Assembly (NCBI GenBank): GCA_000181795.3
Contig: CM012955.1
Coordinates: 7,940,687 to 8,004,686, forward strand
Direction of reading: 5' to 3'
DNA: 64,000 nt
From: Trichinella spiralis
Taxonomy: Eukaryota; Nematoda; Enoplea; Trichinellida; Trichinellidae
Made by a program: the position numbers and the translations under genes
Part shown: one piece after another, positions 24,203 through 38,002 of the stretch
Position numbering within the stretch: the first letter of the stretch is position 1
Layout: every line of letters begins with the position of its first letter
Notes under the pieces: model-generated
Told to the model about the DNA's origin: nothing
Databases searched by the model: none
Seen by the model: the letters and a program-made list of their open reading frames with translations, nothing else

Positions 24203-24993
24203 ATGAGTGATTATGAAAGTGATTCATTTCCCTGTCTCATGTTATGCTGTTATGTTATGGAATTGATAATGCGGAAAAAATGGTTGTTGATTCAATCAGT
24301 CCAGAATTTTTGATTACTGACATCACTGTTGCACAAACGTATCTATCTATCTCTGCATTCTTGTTTTTGTGTTATTGTACTTAAAAAAAGAAAAAATTTG
24401 CATTAACATTTCGTATGTAAATTTACAAATGCACTTTTATTTATTATTTGTAAATTGAATGATGAGATTTTACATTTTAACATTTATTTTCATATCAAGT
24501 GAAACAGAATTTTTTATTCATGTTTCAAACTGAAAGCTAATTTGTAATAAGTTTTTAAATTTTTTAAATTGCATGCATTTAATTGTTTGATTTGGACAGT
24601 TTCGCATTCAATAGTTCATATTCAACTGGTGTTTTGTAAAAAATACAATCACATCTGCTTAGTGTTATTCTGTAAAATCTGATTCTGCTTAATTATATAC
24701 ATAATTCATGCTAATTGTTGATGAAGTTTTTGAATAAAATTTCCTGTTTCAAATTTCAGCTTCTTCCTATTACTACGCAAAATGTGAACTATTTTAAACT
24801 GCTTCAATTGCTGCTAGTCTAATGGTTGATGAATTGTAAAATTACAATAATATCAATATATGTTTTTCAGTACTTTTTGTTCTACTGTTGGTCAAGGAAA
24901 CTGGTTAACACGATGAATGGACGTCGAAACTTCATTTCGAAGCTTCTCATACTGAGCAACACTGATGTTTCTACTGTTATGGATAATTATTAA
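24203..24993 (+). CDS. Weak candidate small gene downstream of Shaw
   Basis: An ATG at 24203 opens a frame beginning MSDYESDSFPCLML (37 codons). Two strong acceptors follow: one ends 24759 (open 20 codons, ends LLLV), one ends 24870 (TTTTTCAG; open 40 codons to TAA at 24991-24993, reading YFLFYCWSRKLVNTMNGRR and ending TVMDNY). The exons could belong to a small gene or be alternative 3' ends of Shaw. No donor joining them is convincing and short open frames are common here, so this is tentative. Confidence 0.18.
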
Positions 24994-25933
24994 ATAATTA
25001 TAATAAATGTAAAAAAGTTTATATTAAAAAATTCATTTCATAAATTTCCTATTATTATTTTAAATTATAATCAGTTGATAAAAAAAATCATGCTAAATTA
25101 TGGTTGTTTTGTAAATTGATTTTTTCCTGCTATATATTATGCATATTTTATTTTTATTATTAGAACATTTAAAACAGTCTTAAACGATGATTATCTTTCT
25201 CTTTGCTCTATTTGATAGAAATAAAGAAAAATATTTCAATGTCGCTCATAGGATATTTTTGTAACAGTACTGTTCGTTTTCAATGACATATCAATAAAAT
25301 AAGAATATTATTATCAGCATTTTAAAATCAAAGTTTCAAAGCACATGCTGTTTCATTTTTATTCATGACATGCAGATTTACGACGACAGTTTTAAAACTG
25401 ATGACATGTCACTTTCCTATTTTCAAAATGTGAAAAACTGCTAAATTAGTTCCATTTGATGCAACAATTTTGTAAAATACCTTTGCAAAATATTTCTCCA
25501 GTATACATATTGAACATGCTTATTTGCATGTTTATTTGTTAGCTATTGCTGAAATTGTTCAACCTGATGTATCAGTTCTGTTAGCCACAGGAAGTTTTCT
25601 GACTCGATGACAATCATAGAAGATAAGCTTTTATATTTATATTGACAATCTACAACTGATGACTACAACAAACCGTATTTATTAATTATTGATTCCATTT
25701 TGTCCAATTTTAACAAAGCCAAAGAGAACAAATAACTGCACTCCATTGTTGTTCTGTAAATAAATACCAATTTACAATTTTTGAGTGCAGTCATTTTTAC
25801 AAAATTAAAATAAGTGAAAAAAAGCATAACACAGGTTCGATAATACTAATTACTACTGATAATAAACCGTCGCAACTGTTCAATTAATCATTCTAAAATA
25901 GGATGATACGGTGAAAATTGTTTTCTTTTAGTT

Positions 25934-26226
25934 TTACTGTTTTGTAAAAAATTGCCTTTTCCAAATGTTATTTACAACAATATTTACAATAAGAATCATA
26001 TACATAACAGTGATAGCTAAGCTAATAGAACAGACAGCAAGCAAACAACAGACGGCTGGCCAATGAGAATAACACTGGTCCTTAATTAGAGCCAAGCAAA
26101 GCAATTGATCATTTTCAACTCTTGGGGGAAAATTGTTAATTTCCACTGGGTTAAGTGAGTGGGCTTGAAGAAGCCGACATTTAAATTTAAAGAAGATAAG
26201 GAAATTGAAACTTGCATTATTTATGC
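25934..26226 (-). CDS. Possible membrane-protein exon, unknown (weak)
   Basis: A frame of about 97 codons, open from 26226 to a stop at 25934. It has one strongly hydrophobic stretch (WPAVCCLLAVCSISLAITVM) and a basic tail ending KRQFFTKQ. There is no ATG near its beginning, and likely acceptors lie near 26167 or 26149. It could be the last exon of an unrecognised single-pass membrane protein. No partner exon was found. Confidence 0.2.
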
Positions 26227-26804
26227 TTTATTTTTCTTTAGTCGTTCAATTTCTTTGCTCTCTTTTTGTCTTCAACGCAACCTGAGCTGTTAAAAACAAA
26301 TAAACCAGAGTTATCTATCTATTCATTTAATTTGATTCATTTACGCAAACCATAAGCTGAGTGTAAATCGTTAATGCAAACATGATGCATTGTTTATGTT
26401 CAAATTGCATTAACTCATCTTCATATTGATAAAATGCATGATTCGAAAAAGAAATTTAGATAATATCTTCTCAATATAATAATCATTCTACGCTGAAATA
26501 TGTAAATAACTCCATGTACTGCTACAGAAAAGTCAACAAATCACATCTACGCCACAGACATTTATCAAGACATAAAACTCTACTTTGTTAAATATGCTAA
26601 ATGTTACCCTTTAATTAACAACGCACAGATGTTTGACGTTTCGACTTCTTGGCAGGAATAATGATTTGATGTTCAAAAGAGTCTGATGACATTTATCGCA
26701 CATTTTTTGGCTTTTGCTTTACCAAAAATATCATCAATAGTATGAATTTTTTAACATATTTTTTAAGCTTTCAAATTTAGTTCAATTAAATGACCTATTT
26801 TAAT

Positions 26805-26829
26805 TATATCATATCATATCATATCATAT
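26805..26829. repeat. ATATC pentanucleotide repeat
   Basis: Five tandem TATCA-type units in intergenic DNA. Confidence 0.8.
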
Positions 26830-27426
26830 TTAATATATACTGTGCATTATGTATTAACTATTTTCTCTTTATTTGGAAGCAGTGTTCATTTTATCATATA
26901 ATGATGAATATTGTACATGATTATTTGCTGAAATCTTACACATTTAAATATTCAGTTCACCGACCGCACAGTAAAAGAATATTTATCAGTTGTATATATT
27001 ATATTTTAGCCTTAGTTTTACACAAAGAAACATAAGTAATTATCTGCATACTTGAAAATGTGACATTGCGAAAACAATTTAAATATTTTTTCCAAATAGA
27101 TCATCACTTATCTTCTATATGTGCAATAAATAATTCTTCTCTCTTCGAATGTTTTCATCTTGATAAGAGCAGTGGAATGAAAAAAACAGCTATGAGCAGC
27201 TTTTCTTTTTACTTTCGTGTTTCAAAATTACAACATGATAATGTGTAATTTGGAAAACAAAAGATGTGCTGAAAACATTTACGTTTACACTTTTTTAATA
27301 GGATTATTTTTTATTCTTTTATCCAATCAAGGGGCAAGCAAACAAGCTTACATTGCAAAAGTTACGTCAAATGAAATGTAAGTGAATTTCGAATTGAATA
27401 TATATTTGCATATGTAATATTTATTC

Positions 27427-27448
27427 ATGATGATGATGATGATGATTT
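27427..27448. repeat. GAT trinucleotide repeat
   Basis: About seven tandem ATG/GAT units; intergenic. Confidence 0.85.
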
Positions 27449-29077
27449 ATGATCGAATTCAATGAATGACAGACCTTCCTGTTCAGTAAGCAGTTTTTGA
27501 AAACAAACAGTTTGATTTTGTTCTCATAAATTATTACAAAAAATATATTTCCTACTTTGTTTTTTTCTAATTGTTGCCTGTGTATTATTTAGCAATTGAA
27601 AAAATTGAAGGTATATTCTGAACTTATGTTATTTATTCAATATTAAGTAGCTATTTAAAAAATTTTGACAACTTTGAATGATTCTAAATAAATAATTCAT
27701 CAATATAAAGACACCATATGTAAGCAATTGTTTTACAAAAAATGATTTGTGTTGTTCATTTACAGTTTTATATGTTGCTTTCTAATTATTGGTAATTTTG
27801 TACAATGAAATCGGGTACAGCTCGAATAAGTTCTTTTGATAAAAATCAAGGCAGATACATTTGTGCGGTCGGTGATTTATAGCGCTCAGTCAAGCAAACC
27901 TAGTTGTGTTCGCCTCAGGCAAGCAACAGCCAACGTTTCAAAGGCTGCATCATTTCATATAATAGAAATGCAGTTTACCTTCCAACCAATGTTCTTTGTG
28001 CCTTCTGCTAATTTTTTTCCTTATTTATTTATTTTTTATAGCTTAGATTATAATTTTTACTACATTATAGAATGAATTTATTAATTATTGTTCAATTTTG
28101 CTTAGACAGATAATTTTCCACTTAATTATTGGGTAAAGAGATCCTTAATAGTCTTTTCGACTTTGCCTTGCATTTTGTTTGTTTAGCAATGATTAGCTAG
28201 CGTACTTCCTTGTTGAAATGATCGAATTTATTGAAACGTGCGCATCTGTCTTAAAACATCTTTGCGTTTGCTTCACTTCTGAACAACATCATCGGCAACA
28301 TATTAAGATTTTCTTTCATATATAGAATGTTTTTGTTTTTCATTTCTCATTTTTCAGCTGAAGTATAAAAAGACAATAATAAAGAGCATTTTAATTGAAT
28401 GGATATTATCAGACTTCTTGCGATAATTAAGTAAACGGTTTCAACTTGTAGTCCATTTGTCATATGAAAAGCTCGTTCACACCAAAAGAAGCGTTGCACT
28501 AGCATTTGTTTTTGATTGCATATTGCAAATACTTTGTAAATAGTCGATTTTACGATCAAATAAATGCTTCACATTAAAATGCGAACACTTTGACATATTG
28601 AATATATTTTATTATATAAGTTTCTATTACATTTATGCGCATAACATGTTGAAAGGTTTGAATATATACATATATATATGACTAATGTAGTTTGCATTTT
28701 GTACATACATATGCATATATATATATATATAAGAAATTGTTTTTCTTCCTAAACGACTGCTGAAAAACATTTACTTCTTAAAAGTCCCAATAGAACAGGT
28801 CGAAAATTGATCATGTTTAATTTTGAGATTTTCTTTTTTGTTCATTTCAAGTTGAGCGAAAAGTTCAATTAATTCAATTGAACTATTGCCTGAATTTGAG
28901 CGGCTGTTTCGATTTATGTCGAGTAGCTTGCCAAGAGGTCAAAACGAAATAGCTTCTCTGACTAGCAACTAGAGCCAAAAGAAAACATCTTGCTACCAAA
29001 GTATGCATTTATTTCAGCATTCTGTTAACTCGATGGCCTTTGGCTAAGCTGAGCATCGCCAATTCAGTCTAAGAGAA

Positions 29078-29266
29078 ATGGAGCCTCCGCTTGGTTTCTG
29101 CAAAGCGTGGGAAATCATAATTTCTCTTGCCATCCTATGCAATTGGCCAAGAAAAAAAACTGATTACAAAAAATATTTAAAAAATTTCTCGTTTAACTTG
29201 TCTATACTTTGCATTTTAACATTTCTAACAATTGCATCCGTTTTTTGTGGCGCTTTTAAAAGCTAA
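29078..29266 (+). CDS. Possible small membrane protein (weak)
   Basis: A 62-codon frame beginning MEPPLGFCKAWEIIISLAIL, with a second hydrophobic stretch (LSILCILTFLTIASVF) near the end. The first half is GC-richer than its surroundings, and a good acceptor (TTATTTCAG) lies about 60 bases upstream. A short AUG frame starting near 28917 precedes it. The second half is A/T-rich and may not be coding. Not recognised. Confidence 0.2.
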   Translation: MEPPLGFCKAWEIIISLAILCNWPRKKTDYKKYLKNFSFNLSILCILTFLTIASVFCGAFKS

Positions 29267-30397
29267 AATTATATTGGCTGTATTTAAAATTTTCATAATT
29301 TCAACATTAAGTTGCTATTGCCGATTGTTGATTGTTTGCATGAAATGTCTGTTTTAATGAATTATAAGGAAAAAGTGTTTTGGAAATGTTTGCTTAAAAA
29401 TTAATACCAAGTTGATGATGTTCTTTTAAAAATTCACCAAAGCAAGTTCACCGTTTAGTCTTAAAAAATTGATTATTCATTGCTTAGAGTTGCGTATTTT
29501 CTTCCGGTTGTTTGCTGTTATTCAGAAAAAACTGAATGACTTTGGTTTAAAAAGTATAATTATTGCTTATCCTTTGACAGTTTGAATTTTAATTGTTTTA
29601 TAATTTATAATTACCATTGGCTTTCAAATAATGCACCGTCACTCACGATAACATTTTAGTCCACAACTGGAAGTGTTGCGTCCAGTTTTTGCATACACTA
29701 TTAATCATGCAATCAGGTTCTTTAACTTTCAGAAATTATGCTGATAATTTATGAACATATGAAAAGTAAAAAAGGGGAGGGGAGTAAAAACATTGTGTCA
29801 TCATAAAGCTTTGCTTTAGCATTTGTTTCGACAAATTATGCTATTGGAAGAGAACATTTTTCTGAAAATGTTCTCCAGAGATAAGGTAATTATCGGAACA
29901 TCGATAGAGTCATAGTTTCGGCGTACGTTTCACTTTAAATGCATTATAAAATGCTAAGAGATATTTTGCAAGAAAAGTTTCATTCCATTTTAATAATGTA
30001 TCAGTGTTGTATTCAATTATTCATCAAGCAATTCAAAGAAAGCATGCCTTGCTGTAACTTTTCAAAATACTCTTTTTTCTTGCAGACATTTTCACACGAT
30101 TACAGTTATCATTGAAGCAGACAAAAAAAGAAGCGCAATCATTTTCAAATAAACGAAAATCATTTTTGTCTTATGCTTTTTATTTAAGATTGTTTTTCTC
30201 TACATATTGTTGCTACTACTTTCAAATGTCATAATGCTATACTTTAAATTTTCTTGATAATAGATACGTTCAATTTTCAAATGTAATTTTTACTGTTTCA
30301 ATTGAAGAAATGGATATTTGTGTTAATCAAAAAAAGTATTATAAAATATCTAATTAACAGTTGTTTGATAACAGAAAACATTTTCTGAACTTTTCAG

Positions 30398-30547
30398 AAT
30401 GCGAATGTGAAATTTGAACCACGTTCACAATATTTGGTTAAAAATGAATTAAACAAACAAAATAGCAAACGTATAGCAGCAGACAGAAGGAAGCATCAGT
30501 CGATATTGAGATTGAGAATTGCTGCAAAAAGTAGCAAAAAAGAATAA
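30398..30547 (+). CDS. Possible terminal exon, basic unknown protein (weak)
   Basis: A strong acceptor (AACTTTTCAG, ending 30397) is followed by 49 open codons to TAA at 30545-30547. The frame reads NANVKFEPRSQYLVKN and later RIAADRRKHQSILRLRIAA, ending KSSKKE. It is Lys/Arg-rich. An upstream patch (29820-29885, acceptor GCTTTAG, donor GTAATT) is open in the same phase. Neither resembles a family I know. A-rich DNA can mimic such basic frames. Confidence 0.22.
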   Translation, partial: NANVKFEPRSQYLVKNELNKQNSKRIAADRRKHQSILRLRIAAKSSKKE

Positions 30548-32201
30548 CTTAGAAAACTGGTAATAATAATATATCGTGTGCTTGGTTACTTTGCAACCAA
30601 GCGTCACACAGCAGGCTATTTATTATTTGTAATCGAACGTCTCTCATATTGTACAGACATACATGTCAGGCTTGTTTTTGCATCCCTCCACGGCCTCTTT
30701 TATTTTTTATCACGGCTCTTCTCTATCCAGCTCGTTTCATGTGTCTTGTTTTCTTCATTGTTGTGTTCATTGGATGGTCATGAAAATTTGCGACCCATTT
30801 GCCATGTCGACTAGCTGGCTTGGTGTTTCTTGTCAAGTGAACATGTTAAAAATTTAAAGCACATCAAGTCGTGAAAAATATGCTTCAACACTGAATAGTT
30901 TATTTGTGCACTACTTGGAAATACCTTAGGAGACAATATTAAAAAATAAAAGAAGAAATTTTCTCAGTGGTATAGCAATTTATTTTGGAGGTCTTGTTTA
31001 CTGCATTTGCCTTGTTTGTTTGTCCATTGCTAGTGCTTAGCTTAACAAGTGGCTTTTGTTTAAGTACTTTCCACAAAAGCTTAACCGTGTACAGATAACG
31101 CAAAAATGACTGACCAGCTGTTTTATTTGATCATAATATAAGCTAACGGATAGATGGTATGTGAATCATACTAATGTCAAGACAATAGATAGACGAGGCG
31201 AGGTGAGACATAAAATGCAAACTGAAAGCAAGCCAGCTATTTGCTTAAGCTGATATTCATCATGCTTGTTTTTTTGCTGAACTTTTTTGCTTTAAATAAA
31301 AGTGTATCATTTATTTCTACTTATAAAAACTTGCGATGTTATCCTATTTCTAAAATTACACGAAGATATATGTTTGTGCATGTTATTTTATCAATAGTTT
31401 CTATATATTCAAATTTATTCGAATCAAATGACTAATGGGCAAAAAGGGAAAACAGACATAACAACTGATAAGTTATTTAGTGTTCATTCGAGGGTTAGCT
31501 AATTAATTTGGATCACACTTACTTGTAGACTTATTGCAGTCGAATGAGTGTTGCTTTTTTTATGCTGCTTTTCTGAACATTTCATATTTTAATATTGTTT
31601 TTCAACAACTTTTCCTTGTAATGCTACTGAGTTTGCTCAGAGGTTTGGTTGAGCAGCTGCAAACACTGAACGTCACGGTAAATTGGTGCCGCTAGCAAGG
31701 ACACAAAATTTACGACAAGCATGTCACCGACATTTGATAAACCGGTCACACCGCTGTCTGTCCGTTCGTTAAGAGCACAGCAGGGTGTCCCATGTGCCTT
31801 ACGAGGCTGAGAACAGTTGCATACCATGCTTCTGACATGTTTGCAAACCACGCCTTTTTTTAATTTTAATTTTTCTCTTCATGTTCCACTGACTGTGATA
31901 ACTTCATTTCATTGTTAATTTTTTTAAATAAAAAGTAATATACATATTTATTTCTATTTCTGTTTCGTTTAAGTGCAGTTTAAGATCATTTTTTTAACTT
32001 CAACAATGCAAAATTGCTTAAATCGAGCTGAAGAGGTCGCCAGTATCGTATTGATTGTGTGTTAAAGAGAAAGAAACAGCAAGAACGACTAAACGTCAGT
32101 GCGATCAAGCGATATTTTGCCTCGTCGTCAGAGAAGTCGTGAACAAACACAATTTATTCGTCATCAAATGTCCGTTTTAATAATATGGCTTAATTATTTT
32201 T

Positions 32202-32253
32202 GCTATTATTATTATTATTATTATCATTATTGTTATTATTATTATTATTATTA
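32202..32253. repeat. (ATT)n microsatellite
   Basis: Interrupted ATT/TTA trinucleotide tract of about 50 bp, upstream of the Atrophin gene. Confidence 0.9.
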
Positions 32254-33159
32254 CTGTTAGAACAATAGAAAGATATGTTGCAAGCTAAAATTACTTGCTA
32301 GTTAGTTACTTGATATGAACGGGCCCAGTTCATGGTGAACTTATGAGAAAATCTGATGGTCACTTCCGTTAAATTGGCCGACAGTTGAGAACAAATGAGA
32401 AACTCAGCAACTGGTGGACGCTAACTTTGTTGCACAACAGCGAAACCAATGAGGTCGAACAGAATGTTGTTGCTGTTTTGGCAAGCTCAGGTTGGCATTT
32501 GTTCCAATTCTCATATTAGCGGAATTCCCATTTTTGCAAATTAATCACGCAGTGATAATGCAGCAGTAAGTGAAACTATTTTTTCTATCTGTACTAAGAT
32601 AAGATGAATATGAATATACGTAGCAGGTGATTTTCATCATATGACAGAGTTATGAAAACAAAGTGACATGAAGATGGTGTGCAGGTCAAGGCTCAGCTGA
32701 ATTTGACTTTGCGTGGGTGGCTCAGGTCAAAAACTTTTCAGCTTACTAAAATCAGCTTGGCTGAAGGGCCAATGGAAAAGAAATTTCAAAGAGTACATTC
32801 TTACATTCGAAGCATTTATATACGTTGTTCTTTGCTGCACAGTGCTGTGATGTCGGCCTCTTTGCTAGGTAGCGTTACTGACGTGTTTGTCAGTTGCTAT
32901 TCTGCGCAACAGCTTTTTAATTTGCTGCCACAACTTATCTTTCTTGATGTTTTTACTTAGCGGCAGGCTTTTGTTATTTTCTTCATAGTTATTTTGAAAA
33001 GTACATCCTACGATAGTGTATAAAATTTTAAATTCCCCTATCCGCAACTGACCATTATTTGCGTAACAAATCAGAAGCTGCTGAACATGTTGCTTTCAGC
33101 TAATATGTACCCACTGGAATTGTAGTTTTTTTTATCATCACTGAAAAGATGGAGACTGG

Positions 33160-34011
33160 GATCTGAACCGTGGTCGACTGTGTTTACTCGACGATCACTG
33201 TCACAGGCGTCTCGCTTGCGCTTTGTTTGCTCTGAACAATACAGGTTCACAATGATTGGCTCACGACGAATCCATGTCAGTGAGAGAAAGAGAGTAGTTG
33301 TAAACGCGACAGAGAGAGGCAAAAAGATAGCAAGAGCCTGCTGTGCGGTCAGTTAGAGAGTTCGGCCAGCGGCTCTTACCCTAGCCTTAGCACCGCCCCA
33401 GCGATTAGTCTCAGGTCAAGCAGTGTTAAGCCATTGGATGTCAGGCACTGTTGATTGGTCACCTTCTGAATGAGCTTTATAACGACAGGCTGAATTGGCC
33501 ATTGCGTCCCTCCTGTCTATTGGTTTCCTTTTTCAGGACTATCACTGTCACCGTGATTGCTGTGGAGGACCTGCTTATTGTGTTCTTTAACATCCGTTTT
33601 GCTTTTATAAAGTAATGGAGGGATTGAAGAATGAGTAAACTTGTGAAATCTGGTCGATGCAGTGACGTTGCTTATTTTGATTGGACTGCACTGCGTTGAG
33701 CAGCGATTGCTTCACCTTTTTAAATTACTCGGTGCCAAAATGTTGTTATTCAGTACAACTCAATGTGATGATGCGTGATTTCTTCGTGCCCTGCGTTCGA
33801 TGCTGTGCTGCAGGCGAATTCAATTACTGCTGATTTGCCACGGCCGAGTTGTCGTCGTTGTTGTTGCTTAGTCCGTATGACGTGTCGCGCGCGTCTTTTT
33901 GCGTTCATTGGTTTTTAATAGAAATGAGGAAGAGAGGAAATGTTAATCCTCTTTTTTTAGTATTTCAATCAGAATCATCTAAAATTACTCCATAAAGAGC
34001 AAGCCATCAAC
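33160..34011 (+). promoter_or_regulatory. GC-richer putative promoter region of the Atrophin gene
   Basis: G+C and CpG rise clearly here compared with the flanks. The stretch has GAGA-type purine runs (about 33280-33330), GCGG and CGCGCG words, and CCAAT-like ATTGG words near 33463 and 33520. It lies directly before the start codon at 34012. No coding frame fits. I infer a promoter/5' untranslated region; the start site is not visible. Confidence 0.4.
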
Positions 34012-37000
34012 ATGGCTAACAAGGTAGTGGCGACAAGTAGAGATGAAGTGGATGAGTTGACTGCTAAAGGAATTCTTGAAGCTGAAACTGTTTTTTATCC
34101 AAGTCAAAGTAGTGGATCTAATCAGAGACTTCGCTGTGGCCAGCTATACCGTAATGTGCAAACTTCTGAATATGTTTGCTTCATTAGCCATGATTCTGTT
34201 CTTTATGTACCGGGAGGTAAGAGCACTTTTGATATTCTTTATAATTTTTCGAATTTTGCAGTTTAACATTTTTGGATATTTAATTATTTAAACGGATTAA
34301 CAAGCAGTACAACAGTTCAAAATATGAAAGTTCATTTGAATTTGTGCTATGTACAAATTTAATTTAATTTAACGAACATTTTAATATGCTAAGCGGCTTG
34401 GTAATTGGGATGAGAATGTTTTTTGTTGAATTGTAAGCGTTTTGATCCCACCGGCAGATGGCATTTGATTAGTGGAGAAACAATGGTCATCAGGGGCTGA
34501 GCGGTGCATAAGCAAGAATGAGAGGCGAGGTCGGGGCGCCCAAGTGGAACGCTTTTACCGACCTTGACCGTTGCTCGTACTTTGTCACTGTTGCGCGGCT
34601 GGCAAATGATAAAAATGACAATATCAATATTTGACTATCGGCGGTCACTGTGTACACACAACGATGTCAGCTTCTGCGATGGGCAAGAAAGTGTGAGCTG
34701 TTAAATTGACGTTTCAGCTATGCTGCAGAAGCAGAGTGAAGATAGAGAATGCAATGATGATGAACGATTTGTGCATAATTTATATTATTCTCACTACTTT
34801 CAGTGGCAGCCTCTTGTCTTCATCTGGTTTTATAGTTTATCGTACTTTAAGCGGACTGACTGCTCAAACAGAGCCTTCATGAGGCCAGTTTTGTTATGGA
34901 TCAAATATTATTTAGCATTCTTTATTGGAAAGTTCGTTCCGTTCAAAAAGGCTAATAATTGTAATCATTGGGTTTTAATATTGCCAGTTGGCGTATGAAT
35001 ATATGTTGTAGAAATAATTCTTGGCTGAAATCTGTTTCGTGAAGTTAGTACTACAGTTGCAAAGGCTGTTTTGCAAAAACTTGCAAATTCGCTTAGCTGG
35101 TATAGATGATAACACGGCATTGGCGTTTAATTAGAAAATTGGCTCTGGTTAAAATTAAATGCTTAATCACGCAAACAGCGCAGCAGTGTGACAATTTTTT
35201 GTCTAAAAATCAATTCACCTTGTTGTTTTCCTGATGTAGCGTCACTAACCGCTTTTGAACTATATGTAGGTTAGCATGCAAATAGTTGACTGGTGTTTAA
35301 CAAAGTAAACGCGCAAAACAGTGAACAGTAGAAAGAGTTTGATATGATGAAGTAAAATGTTCCAGTTAAAATTGTTCGAATGTTTCAGAAAATTTAAAAA
35401 TGACAAAAATAATTCGATAATGCGACTAGCGGTACTGACCTTTTCAGGTCAAAGAAATTTTGAATTTTCATTTCTAAAATTAGAATATTATACATTGTTT
35501 TTCTGATTCATTTTATTGTGTTGCTTCTACGGCGAATCATGAAATAGCATCACTGCAGTTGCTTTTTACCAACTGGCGTTTTGACAACTTCATTCTCACA
35601 GCATCATCTGTTCAGCTTCATCGGTGTTAGGATATAAAAAGGCGGCTTTGAATGTTTTTGATTTCCGCAGTCGACCACTGTGTAATGTTCATAAATGATA
35701 GGCGTCAGTTCGTTTTTTATATTAAATTTAAAAGCTAACTTGCTGCCAACCAAAGAAAATAACGTTGCCACTGCGGATAGTTGCGTTGTGCTAAACTGCG
35801 TTGCCAGTGCTGTCTCTGATTATATTTAGATCGATTGGAGCAGTTCTAAATTAAATGTAAATATACTTTAATTTACTACAGGAATAAAGCACCAGTGGAA
35901 TTTAGACAACAGTTGACCAGAAACTTTATTTAAACGCTAAATGACGTTAACTTTACTTTTTTCAGCATTTTTTATCTTTTACACATTCTTATTATATAAC
36001 ATTAACTTCGAAATGACAAATTTGTAAACAAATTGAAATAGACGTGCTTGATGTGTAAAATGTGCGTATGCGGTGCATTTTATATTTCAGAAAAAGTCAA
36101 AAATATCAATTTAATGCTTTCTTTATGAGGATGGAAGTGAAAATATTCATGGTCAATACTAACACACTAAACGGTGACGTTTCTCATCCAACTGCTTAAT
36201 AATGCTCTTTCCTCTAACACCTGCTTTGCAAACCGGTCTATTGTGAGAGCGGTCATTGCAAGCACTATACCAGTGCTTGATGGAACAGCGATAATTGTTT
36301 CAGGCTCGACTCGTTATTCTAGATAACCATGAGCTTCACGAACTGGTTCAAAATTTGCAGTTGCCATGTTTTTCGTTATTATTTTGTTTTGTATCATGCA
36401 TGGCTATTGAAAATGCAGGTGACGCAATTAAAAAGCTTTGGCTTTGGAGAAAAGGCAGGATTGATGACCACACGGTCAGACAAAGGTCAGGGGCAAAGTT
36501 GGCGTTGCTATGGTTGACCAAGTATTTGCATTGAATCCGAGGAAGAAGAACTCCAGCAGTGTGCCGCTAATTAGCCTGCCGCCTGTTCAATTAGCTGATG
36601 GTCGTTGATTAGCAATTGCTGGTCTGGCTGGATTCGATATACCCTTGGGGCAGCGGGTCGTCGAAACGTTACCTGATTACCGTTAGTGCTTTGGCTGGCT
36701 GGGCCAAAGGTGAAGACGTTTACGACGGCCAACTGAGCTAAATCGAAGATTGCTTTAAATGAGCTTTGTCATGTAAACACTTCACTAATGGTCAAATTAA
36801 GCAGAGCACAGCTTTCTAGTGACCGTTAGACATTATGGGTTGGTAATTAATTTTCAAGCACTTAAAAAATAGTTCAGCTGCGCTCAGCTTCAGGAGCTAC
36901 TTACATCGGAAATTGTAAAAATGCTTTGCTTTTTTAACAATATAATTTTTGGCGTGTAGTCGTGTGCTAGTTAGTCCAAAGGCACAGTCACAAGTCTGCT

Positions 37001-37960
37001 TTAGATACTCTAAACGGAAGCAAAGTTTCACCGTTTCGCTTCAATACTAACAACGCTGTCATTGCATTTCCAACGGGTCATCCAAGTTTTCCACAATGGA
37101 TATTTCGATGACAAGAGAAGGAGATTTAATTTCGAGGTGAAACGATGTTTGCAAGCAACGGGCGAGAAGCGATAGTCTGAAAATCGTCACTCAGCTGCTG
37201 CATTGATTTTTTCCTCCCCACTAACAAATATGTCACTGGAGATTCTAGGCTATTCTTTATTTCACTCAACTGACTGATGTAGCACCGCTGCGCGTTAAAT
37301 GTTGAAATGAGGTTTATCATCTTGATCATGTGCTTGGTTGTTTCAAATAGCAATATACTTTGCACTAAAACAGTAATAGAATATTGTAGTTCATGATTAA
37401 TACATTTGGAACACTTTTTAATGACAGTCATAAATCGAGTTAAACCTGAGCGGCAAAAAATGTATTGCAAAAAGCGCAGTGTTTGAGAATTTGTTTATGT
37501 AAAGTAGAAAAATCAGAAGTATGCATATCTTCTAACACCTGTCGTGGTTTCTGAACTTGAAAAAGAAATATCAATTTTTTCCAGTTATCAGTTTAGTTTG
37601 TTCATTTGAATTGCCTATAACTAGCCAATAAACTGGTGATTGGAGTGAAAAATATTTGCCAATTCAGCGGCTGAACGGATGACAACGGCGTCACATTTTC
37701 CTGTTTGCATCGCACGCTTTTGCTGCTATTTACTCACAGTCTATATACTATTAATAAACTTCAGGCATTGCTTTGTCGACACTGCTAATCATTCACGCAG
37801 CTATCCGTGATTAATGTACGGTTGAAATTAGACCAGTTAATCTCATTACTAATTTATCAAGAAATATTGTATCGAGAAATAAAACAAATCTTTGTAAAAA
37901 TGGAAGCTTTTGCATTTTAATGAACGTGATATGTTCAAATCACAATGCTAAGATCACAAA

Positions 37961-38002
<42 letters not shown>

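Larger units (their letters stand above)
23786..33160. other. Long gap between Shaw and the Atrophin gene
   Basis: Over 9 kb of AT-rich DNA without a gene I can firmly support. It holds microsatellites and several weak coding-like patches (24203-24993, 25934-26226, 29078-29266, 30398-30547), described separately. GC-richer patches without clear frames occur near 27830-27960, 28900-29130 and 31640-31850. Confidence 0.5.

Noticed and set aside
27805-28323. Short plus-strand frames (starting MKSGTARISSF and MIEFIETCASV)
   Set aside because: Each is under 40 codons and no convincing splice path joins them.
31624-31851. 75-codon minus-strand frame with balanced composition
   Set aside because: No recognisable domain and no partner exon; more likely part of GC-richer non-coding DNA upstream of the Atrophin gene.
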